Position numbers and translations under genes: made by a program
Origin: Opitutaceae bacterium
GTDB taxonomy: Bacteria > Verrucomicrobiota > Verrucomicrobiia > Opitutales > Opitutaceae
Assembly: GCA_024711005.1 (NCBI GenBank)
Contig: JANJTQ010000290.1
Span: forward strand, 1 to 49,022
Direction: 5' to 3'
Length of the DNA: 49,022 nucleotides
The notes under the pieces: generated by a model
Told to the model about the DNA's origin: nothing
What the model saw: the letters and a program-made list of their open reading frames with translations, nothing else
Databases searched by the model: none
Shown here: positions 42,681 to 49,022 of the stretch, piece by piece
Numbering within the stretch: the stretch's first letter is position 1
How the letters are laid out: each line of letters begins with the position of its first letter

Positions 42681-43612
42681 TGTAAAGTCATCCGGCACGC
42701 CACCACCAACGGCACCGCGCCAAGCATCAGATAAAGCGCCAGCGTCCAGATTCCCGACGCCGCCTCGATGCCTTTCGCAAGACGTCCGTTCTGCGTTCTT
42801 AAAAAGGAAAGTCCGAGAATGGCTGCACCAATCCATGTCGTGCCAAGCACCCACGCCACTTCTTGTTCAAATCCAATACGCCCCGCCGCGACGATCGCAC
42901 AGGCAAAGGTCGCCGCGATCGCCGTCAACCAAGCCGCCACCGCGACTCGCCGCCCCCAAATAAATGAATACGTCTCCACGCCCGCCTCTTCCTGCTCGGG
43001 CGAACGAATCTTGCGGCCGAGCTCGATCACCACGCCGTTGCAAAAACTCGCCGCGAGAAACCAAAACAATCCCGCCGGCATCCCGCCACCCGCCGGCACC
43101 CAATCGCATCCCGTCGCAAACCAGTCCACCAATGGCATGATCGCCATGTGACTGAAGAGATACACCACCGGCCGCGCCTTGAGCCACGACCGGGCAAAGA
43201 ATTCTTTGCTCATCAGCCCGAAGTAAACCCACGTCACCGCGAGCAATCCCAACAAGCGCAAATCCAGGAACCCCGCCCGGCCACCCAGCCAGCCTGCCAA
43301 CGCCAGCTGTCCCATCGCGACCGCCACTCCGATCCACGCCAACTCTTTCAATTTCACCAGCCCGCGCGGGACCGGTCGATACGGACGATAACGCGCGTCT
43401 TCCTCCGCATCTTTGAATTCGTCAGCAATCCGTAGCAGCAGAAATGATCCGAACGATACGAGGAATGCCACGAGGTAGGACTCCGCCCGTGGATTGACGT
43501 CCTGCCTCAGCAACGCCGAGTAGCTCACCGCCGATGCGCTGAACGCCGCGATCAACGGGCCGTGCGCCACCAGCGGAAACCGCTCCTTCTGATAAATCCA
43601 CCAGCGGTTCAT
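42677..43612 (-). CDS. UbiA family prenyltransferase
   Basis: A 311-residue integral membrane protein with about eight hydrophobic helices. The first Asp-rich motif is LRIADEFKDAEEDARYRP (DxxxD, with acidic residues that bind Mg-diphosphate), followed by YRPVPRGLV. The second region is VIELGRKIRSPEQEEAGVET, where the usual DxxxD is replaced by E and EE-rich residues. UbiA enzymes transfer an isoprenyl group onto an aromatic or phospholipid acceptor. The acceptor here is unknown and the altered second motif is notable. The ATG overlaps the HMG-CoA reductase stop (ATGA), so the two are probably translated together. Confidence 0.87.
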   Translation of the reverse strand: MNRWWIYQKERFPLVAHGPLIAAFSASAVSYSALLRQDVNPRAESYLVAFLVSFGSFLLLRIADEFKDAEEDARYRPYRPVPRGLVKLKELAWIGVAVAMGQLALAGWLGGRAGFLDLRLLGLLAVTWVYFGLMSKEFFARSWLKARPVVYLFSHMAIMPLVDWFATGCDWVPAGGGMPAGLFWFLAASFCNGVVIELGRKIRSPEQEEAGVETYSFIWGRRVAVAAWLTAIAATFACAIVAAGRIGFEQEVAWVLGTTWIGAAILGLSFLRTQNGRLAKGIEAASGIWTLALYLMLGAVPLVVACRMTLQ

Positions 43613-44934
43613 ACGCGCGTCGGGCGTTCTTCGACTCCGGTGTCCCCGCCTGTCGCCTGATTCGGCTTCCGCCCTCTCGCCAGCCGTTCATGCGCACTGG
43701 CAAACTGCCCTGCGCTCAACGCCGCGATGATCGACAGCTCCCCGGCCAGCGCCAGCGCCGCACACACTTCGGCGAACGCCCGCGCCTTGCCCGCGCCCGC
43801 GAGCCCCAGCACATCCAAGCACGCCCGCTGACTCGGCAGCCCCGTGCCTCCGCCCACCGTGCCGACGATCAAATTGGGCAGCGTCACCGACGCATACAGC
43901 TCGCCTTCGTCACCGACCTCGAAACGCGTCACGCCGACCGCCGCCTCCGACACACACGCCGCGTCCTGACCACATGCGATGAACAACGCCGCCAGCCCGT
44001 TCGCATAGTGTCCCTGCACGCCGATGGTGCCGCTGAGCACGCCGCCGAGCGCCGACATGCGCCAGTAATCCACCATCTTCTCCGCCGTCGTGTGCAGATG
44101 ACGCTCGACCACCTTGCGCGGCAACCGCACCTCGGCGGCGACTTTCTTGCCGCGCACCGACAGGAACGACTGCGCGCTCGCCTTCTTGTCGCCCGACAAA
44201 TTGCCCTCAACGAAGAAATACGCCGGTTTCACCGGACACTCCGCCGCGATGAAGTCGCACACCGCCTCGGTCGCGATGGTCACCATGTTCTGCCCCGCCG
44301 CGTCTCCGGTCGTGAACTCCAGCAACACATACACATGGTTTCCCTCGACGGTGAAGCGCACATCCTTGAGCTTGCCGAAGCGCGTGGTCGCCTCCGCCTT
44401 CTCGCGAACCTTTTCGGTGTTCGCCACGCACCACTGCACGAAATTCCCCGCTTCCAACAGCGAGTGAAACGCGAAGGCTGGCGCACGTCCCACGCCCTCG
44501 CTCAACACCAGCGTCGTGCAGCCACCGGCCAACGTAATCACGCTTGCGCCGCGATGATAACTCGCCACCAACGCCGCCTCGGTCGTTGCCAGAGGCACGT
44601 AATAATCACCCTGCGCCGCGATGCCGTTGATTCGTAGTGGACCAGCCAAGCCAACGGGAATCTTCACTGTGCCGATAAAGTTCTCGATGTTTCGGGCAAA
44701 CAGCTCGTGTCGCTCCAACGTCAGCGCATCGGCCACCTCGTCCCTGACTCCGGTCGCCTGGGGCAGGAGCGCCCAGCGCTTATCGATCACACCAGGATCG
44801 GTCTGGGTCGCACCAGGCACACGGGGCGCGGAGGGATGCATCTTTGCGCTCAGCCGGAAGGCGATGTCCGCAGGCTCCAAGCCGGCCGTGATATTCAGAA
44901 GATGCTTTCTGGCTCCATCGTGAGTGGCAGACAT
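43609..44934 (-). CDS. HMG-CoA reductase, class I type
   Basis: A 441-residue enzyme that reduces HMG-CoA to mevalonate with NADPH. Catalytic residues are all present: Glu119 in PLATTEAALVAS, Lys250 in SGDKKASAQSF, Asp324 in ACGQDAA and His415 in SAGQFASAHERL. NADPH-binding TTGDAAGQNMVTI and VGTVGGGTGLPSQ, and ENFIGTVKIPVGLAGPL in place of the class I ENxIG motif, also match. No membrane domain is present, as in archaeal enzymes. An ATG at 44934 is preferred over a TTG at 44955. First gene of the eight-gene operon. Most bacteria of this type use the MEP route, so a mevalonate enzyme here is unusual; it may work on HMG-CoA or a related thioester. Confidence 0.93.
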   Translation of the reverse strand: MSATHDGARKHLLNITAGLEPADIAFRLSAKMHPSAPRVPGATQTDPGVIDKRWALLPQATGVRDEVADALTLERHELFARNIENFIGTVKIPVGLAGPLRINGIAAQGDYYVPLATTEAALVASYHRGASVITLAGGCTTLVLSEGVGRAPAFAFHSLLEAGNFVQWCVANTEKVREKAEATTRFGKLKDVRFTVEGNHVYVLLEFTTGDAAGQNMVTIATEAVCDFIAAECPVKPAYFFVEGNLSGDKKASAQSFLSVRGKKVAAEVRLPRKVVERHLHTTAEKMVDYWRMSALGGVLSGTIGVQGHYANGLAALFIACGQDAACVSEAAVGVTRFEVGDEGELYASVTLPNLIVGTVGGGTGLPSQRACLDVLGLAGAGKARAFAEVCAALALAGELSIIAALSAGQFASAHERLARGRKPNQATGGDTGVEERPTRV

Positions 44935-45253
44935 AGGGTTAGGCGACAAAGACAATCAGTGGCGTCTCCACTTACAAGCCTCGGCTGAGCCATGTATGTG
45001 CCCTCGTCTGCTACGTTCGGCCTCATCGCTTCGGCCGAGATCTCAGGCCGGTGGCGCCGCGCTCTTTTTTAATCAGGAACGCGTCCTCGGCCGCCGGCAT
45101 TCCGGTTCCGACGTCCCGTCTGTTATTAACGCCGCTTAAGCCCCGCAATATCCGCATACACTACGCCAACTCGTGCGCAGCAGGGCTACGCGTTTTTTGG
45201 CATCTTTGAAACCGCTCCGACCGGCCAAAACCGCCCGTTCGCCGCCTTGTCCC
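44935..45253. promoter_or_regulatory. 319-base divergent promoter region between HMGR operon and nifJ
   Basis: Must hold the promoters of both the HMG-CoA reductase operon (leftwards) and nifJ (rightwards). CGGCCT (45018-45023) and AGGCCG (45045-45050) form the base of an imperfect hairpin with an inner TCGGCCGA palindrome; a run of six T's follows at 45065-45070, so a rightward attenuator or terminator upstream of nifJ is conceivable. No operator or riboswitch that I recognise. Confidence 0.4.
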
Positions 45254-48200
45254 ATGAAATCATCCGGATCCGGCTCCGCCTCCTCCAAACCCCGTTTTAT
45301 AACTTGCGACGCCAATGAGGCCGTCGCCTCCGTAGCCTACCGGCTCAACGAGTTCATCGCCATCTACCCCATCACGCCTTCATCCGCGATGGCCGAGTCT
45401 TGCGACGAATGGGCGGCCGCCGGCAAAAAAAATATCTGGGGCCAGGTCCCCCGCGTCACCCAGCTCCAATCCGAGGCCGGTGTCGCCGGTGCCGTTCATG
45501 GCGGGCTCCTCGGCGGCGCCCTCACCACCACGTTCACCGCATCGCAGGGCCTCCTGCTGATGATCCCCAATCTCTACAAGATCGCCGGCGAACTCCTCCC
45601 TCTCACCCTTCACGTCTCCGCCCGCGCCATCGCCGCGCAGGGCCTTTCCATTTTCGGCGACCATTCCGACGTCATGGCCTGCCGCGCCACCGGCTGCGCC
45701 CTCCTCTGCTCCAACAACGGCCAGGAGGCCCAGGACCTCGCCCTCGTCGCCCACGCCGCCAGCTACCGCGCCCGCATCCCGTTCATCCATTTCTTCGACG
45801 GCTTCCGCACTTCCCACGAGGTTTCCAAGATCGCCACGCTTTCCGACGACGACATCCGCGCCGTCATCAGCGAACAGGATATCGCCGACTTCCGCGCCCG
45901 CGCCCTCTCCCCCGACCGTCCCGCCATCCGCGGCACCGCCCAGAATCCCGACGTCTATTTCCAAGGCCGTGAATCGGTCAACCGGTTCTACGATCAGCTT
46001 CCCGCCATCGTCCAGGGCGAGATGGACCGCCTCGCCGAGGTCACCGGCCGTCAGTATCGTCTCTACGAATACCACGGACACCCCCAGGCCGACCGCGTGA
46101 TCGTCGCAATGGGCAGCGCCATCGAAACCATCGCCGAAACCGTCGACTGGCTCGTCGCCAAGGGCGAAAAAGTCGGCGTCCTCGCCGTCCGGCTCTTCCT
46201 CCCGTTCCACGTCAAATCCTTCCTCGCGGCGATCCCCCCGACCGTCAAAGCCATCGCCGTCCTCGACCGCACCAAGGAGCCCGGTTCCCTCGGCGAACCG
46301 CTTTATCTCAACGTCGTCGCCGCCCTCGCCCAAGGCCTTTCCCCGCTCGCCAACTCCCCCCGCGTCGTCGGCGGCCGCTACGGACTCGGCTCCAAGGAAT
46401 TCACTCCCGGCATGGTCCGCGCCGCCTTCGACAACCTTGCCCGCTGGGAACCGCTTTCCAAGTTCACCCTCGGCATCCTCGACGATGTCACCGGCAGCTC
46501 CCTCGGCTACGACGAGGCGTTCGATCTCGAAGCCTCCGATGTGCGCCGTTGCGTGTTCGTCGGCCTCGGCGCCGACGGCACCGTGGGCGCCAACAAGAAC
46601 TCGATCAAAATCATCGGCGAACAGACCGACAACTTCGCCCAAGGGTACTTCGTCTACGATTCCAAGAAATCCGGCTCCGTCACCACCTCCCACCTGCGTT
46701 TCGGCCCGCGTCCGATCAAGGCCCCTTACCTCATCCGCCACGCCGACTTTGTCGCGTGCAGCCAATACAACTTTGTCGGCCGCCAGAAGATCCTCGATTA
46801 CGCCGCCGCCGGCGCGACCGTACTGCTCAACTCTCCGCATTCCGCCGCGGACACTTGGGCAAAGCTCCCTCGTGAATGGCAGGAAACGCTCATCGCGAAA
46901 AAGCTCCGTCTCTTCGTGATCGACGCCACCCATGTCGCCCAGGCCGCCGGCATGGGCCGCCGCACCAACACCGTTCTGCAGACCTGCTTCTTCGCCCTTT
47001 CCGGCGTGCTTCCGCAGGCCGAGGCCATCAAGCAGATCAAGAAGGCGATCGAGAAAACCTACAGCCGCAAGGGTGACAAGGTCGTCCAGATGAACTACGC
47101 CGCCGTGGACGCCGCCCTCGCCGGCCTGCAGGAGGTTGCGCTTCCCGCGAATGTCGACGCCACCGCGGTCGCATCGATCAAGCCGAGTTATCCGGGCGCC
47201 TCCGAATTCGTCCAAAAGGTCACCGTGCGTCTGCTCGCCGACGAAGGCGACAACCTCCCCGTGAGCGCCATGCCCTCCGACGGCTGCTGGCCCACCGGCA
47301 CCACCCGTTTCGAGAAGCGCAACATCGCCCTCGAAATCCCCTCCTGGGACTCCGCGCTCTGTATCCAATGTAACAAGTGCGCGATGGTCTGCCCGCACGC
47401 CGCCATCCGTCCCAAGTTCTACCCCGACTCCGCCCTCGCCGGCGCCCCCGAGGGTTTCGCCTCCACCGCCTTCCGCTCCAAGGAACATCCAGGCTATCGC
47501 TACACCCTCCAGGTCGCACCGGAGGATTGCACCGGTTGCTCGCTCTGCGTGCAGGTCTGCCCGGCCAAGGACAAAACCAACCCGCGCCACAAGGCCATCG
47601 ACATGGTCTCGCAGCCCGAGCGCCTTGTCGCCGAACGTGCCAACTGGGATTTCTTCCTCACCCTCCCCGAGGCCGATCGCTCCAAGGTCGACACCACGAG
47701 CGTCAAGGGCACGCAGTTCCTGCAACCGCTCATGGAGTTCTCCGGCGCCTGCGCCGGCTGCGGCGAAACGCCCTACCTGAAGCTCCTCACCCAGCTCTTC
47801 GGCGACCGGCTCATCATGGCCAACGCCACCGGCTGCTCCTCGATCTACGGCGGCAATCTCCCGACCACTCCGTACTGCCAGGACAAGAACGGACGCGGTC
47901 CCGCCTGGGCCAACTCGCTCTTCGAGGACAATGCCGAGTTCGGCCTGGGCCTGCGCCTCGCCGCCAATCAGCGTCTCGAGACCGCCCGCACGCTCCTGCA
48001 ACTCCTCGCCCCCGAGGTCGGCACCGAGCTCGCGACGGCCATCCTTGAGGCCCCGCAAAGCTGCGAAGCCGACTACGCCGCCCAGCGCGAACGCGTCATC
48101 GCACTGCGCGCCGCGTTGAAGGGTAACGTCACTCCGGTCGGTCTTCGCCTCTCCGCCCTCGCCGACGACTTCGTCAAAAAGACCGTCTGGACCATCGGTG

Positions 48201-48883
48201 GTGACGGTTGGGCTTATGACATCGGCTACGGCGGCCTCGACCACGTCCTCGCTTCCGGTGCCAACGTCAAGATCCTCGTCCTGGATACCGAGGTGTATTC
48301 CAACACCGGCGGACAATCCTCCAAGTCCACTCCGATGGGCGCCGTCGCCAAGTTCGCCTCCGGAGGCAAAGGCACCGCCAAAAAGGACCTCGCTCTCATC
48401 GCCGCGCAATACGGCCACGTCTACGTCGCCAAAGTCGCTTTCGGCGCCAAGGACAGCCAGACCGTGCAAGCCCTCCGTGAAGCCGAAGCCTATCCCGGCC
48501 CCGCACTCATCGTCGCGTACTCACATTGTATCGCTCATGGCTACAGCTTGGACCGCGGTCTCGATCAGCAGAAGCTCGCCGTCGACACCGGCTATTGGCC
48601 GCTCTTCCGCTACGATCCCCGCCTCGCCGAGGCCGGCCAGACGCCGCTCAAGCTCGACTCGGCCGCACCCAAGACCGAACTCGCCAAGTTCACGGCCAAC
48701 GAGACGCGCTTCGGCATCTTGAAAAACATCGACCCGGATCGCGCCGACTCGCTCGCCGCGCAAGCCCAGGCCGAGGTCCTCCGCCACTACGCCCACTACC
48801 AGCACCTCGCGGAGCCCGCGAAAGCCAAACCCGCGCCTGCCGCCGCCCCCGCACCCGTCGCACCCGCACCCGTCGCCAACTAA
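45254..48883 (+). CDS. nifJ: Pyruvate:ferredoxin (flavodoxin) oxidoreductase, single-chain
   Basis: A 1209-residue fused enzyme that splits pyruvate to acetyl-CoA and CO2 and reduces ferredoxin or flavodoxin. Domain order is canonical. The N-terminal pyrimidine-binding domain has YPITPSSAMAE and QSEAGVAGAVHGGLLGGA. The ferredoxin-like region at about 700-770 has two clusters, CIQCNKCAMVCPHA and CTGCSLCVQVCPAKD. The C-terminal thiamine domain has CAGCGETPYLKLL, NATGCSSIYGGNLPTTPY, GGDGWAYDIGYGG near 982 and YSNTGGQSSKSTP. It ends in an Ala/Pro-rich tail (PAAAPAPVAPAPVAN) of unknown role. It implies anaerobic or microaerobic pyruvate use. The start at 45254 fits the family N-terminus; the frame is open further upstream. 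Confidence 0.95.
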   Translation: MKSSGSGSASSKPRFITCDANEAVASVAYRLNEFIAIYPITPSSAMAESCDEWAAAGKKNIWGQVPRVTQLQSEAGVAGAVHGGLLGGALTTTFTASQGLLLMIPNLYKIAGELLPLTLHVSARAIAAQGLSIFGDHSDVMACRATGCALLCSNNGQEAQDLALVAHAASYRARIPFIHFFDGFRTSHEVSKIATLSDDDIRAVISEQDIADFRARALSPDRPAIRGTAQNPDVYFQGRESVNRFYDQLPAIVQGEMDRLAEVTGRQYRLYEYHGHPQADRVIVAMGSAIETIAETVDWLVAKGEKVGVLAVRLFLPFHVKSFLAAIPPTVKAIAVLDRTKEPGSLGEPLYLNVVAALAQGLSPLANSPRVVGGRYGLGSKEFTPGMVRAAFDNLARWEPLSKFTLGILDDVTGSSLGYDEAFDLEASDVRRCVFVGLGADGTVGANKNSIKIIGEQTDNFAQGYFVYDSKKSGSVTTSHLRFGPRPIKAPYLIRHADFVACSQYNFVGRQKILDYAAAGATVLLNSPHSAADTWAKLPREWQETLIAKKLRLFVIDATHVAQAAGMGRRTNTVLQTCFFALSGVLPQAEAIKQIKKAIEKTYSRKGDKVVQMNYAAVDAALAGLQEVALPANVDATAVASIKPSYPGASEFVQKVTVRLLADEGDNLPVSAMPSDGCWPTGTTRFEKRNIALEIPSWDSALCIQCNKCAMVCPHAAIRPKFYPDSALAGAPEGFASTAFRSKEHPGYRYTLQVAPEDCTGCSLCVQVCPAKDKTNPRHKAIDMVSQPERLVAERANWDFFLTLPEADRSKVDTTSVKGTQFLQPLMEFSGACAGCGETPYLKLLTQLFGDRLIMANATGCSSIYGGNLPTTPYCQDKNGRGPAWANSLFEDNAEFGLGLRLAANQRLETARTLLQLLAPEVGTELATAILEAPQSCEADYAAQRERVIALRAALKGNVTPVGLRLSALADDFVKKTVWTIGGDGWAYDIGYGGLDHVLASGANVKILVLDTEVYSNTGGQSSKSTPMGAVAKFASGGKGTAKKDLALIAAQYGHVYVAKVAFGAKDSQTVQALREAEAYPGPALIVAYSHCIAHGYSLDRGLDQQKLAVDTGYWPLFRYDPRLAEAGQTPLKLDSAAPKTELAKFTANETRFGILKNIDPDRADSLAAQAQAEVLRHYAHYQHLAEPAKAKPAPAAAPAPVAPAPVAN

Positions 48884-49022
48884 CAGCCCCTCCGCGGTGG
48901 GGGTGGGGGAATTTATAGTAAAAATAATTGAGGGATATCTACAACACCAACCGGAAAGAGAAAACGAACATCATAATAAGAAACCAAAAAAAAAAAAACA
49001 ACACCAAAAAAAAAACCGGCCA
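48884..49022. other. Abruptly AT- and A-rich window end
   Basis: After the nifJ stop a short CCCC...GGGG hairpin-like stretch is followed by A/T-rich sequence with long A runs (for example near 48988-49000 and 49006-49015). This is unlike anything else in the GC-rich window. It holds no gene and is probably a low-quality contig end rather than real chromosome. Confidence 0.55.

Noticed and set aside
45380-48469. Open frame of 1029 codons on the minus strand
   Set aside because: It lies entirely opposite nifJ and its composition is that of the complement of a GC-rich gene, with no domain motifs. It is an antisense shadow.
1-49022. CRISPR array, prophage or integron
   Set aside because: I found no regularly spaced direct repeats, no cas genes, no integrase and no phage structural genes; the repeats present are short palindromic intergenic elements.

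Overview
The window is GC-rich bacterial chromosome. The likely host is a Gram-negative of the Verrucomicrobiota, probably near Opitutaceae. This placement is inferred from the overall protein style (PPi-dependent phosphofructokinase, GYF-like and RDD membrane proteins, a large MoxR/DUF58 operon, a divergent long PurA) and from many palindromic intergenic repeats. KdsC, a TonB-dependent receptor and lipoproteins indicate an outer membrane with Kdo. No rRNA, tRNA, CRISPR array, integrase or transposase gene was seen.

Layout. Positions 1-10.2 kb hold mainly housekeeping genes: the 3' end of guaB, purA, a rhodanese (minus strand), a mannose-1-phosphate guanylyltransferase, ruvX, truA, comF, accD, folC and pfp. 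Positions 10.4-14.2 kb hold a minus-strand set of two tandem paralogous lipoproteins and a PAS/Cache hybrid histidine kinase. Positions 14.2-20.0 kb run on the plus strand: rpiB, two tandem GYF-like membrane proteins, a fused E1 alpha-beta 2-oxoacid dehydrogenase, kdsC and sufS. Positions 20.1-29.6 kb hold a ten-gene minus-strand operon built on MoxR, DUF58, SpoIIM-like, DUF4350-like and DUF4129-like proteins, extended with RDD, GYF, B-box and PH-like membrane proteins. Positions 29.8-34.4 kb hold a broken VapC-like PIN gene, a TPR membrane protein and a TonB-dependent receptor with a possible structured leader.

The most interesting part is 34.37-44.93 kb on the minus strand. Eight genes lie in one line, and every junction but one has a 1- or 4-base stop/start overlap. 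In transcription order they are a class I-type HMG-CoA reductase, a UbiA-type prenyltransferase, a dikinase laid out like rifampicin phosphotransferase, a BtaA-like (DUF3419) aminocarboxypropyl transferase, a SEC59/VTE5-like polyprenol or phytol kinase, a GNAT acyltransferase, an OleC-like acyl-AMP ligase and a metallo-beta-lactamase-fold hydrolase. No other mevalonate-pathway gene is in the window. My inference is a dedicated pathway for an unusual isoprenoid-containing or head-group-modified lipid; its product is unknown. A large pyruvate:ferredoxin oxidoreductase gene (nifJ) diverges from it. The last ~130 bases are abruptly AT-rich and look like a low-quality sequence end.

Intergenic DNA is full of short inverted repeats. 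Some of these stretch the apparent 5' ends of open frames, so several starts here are placed downstream of the longest frame.
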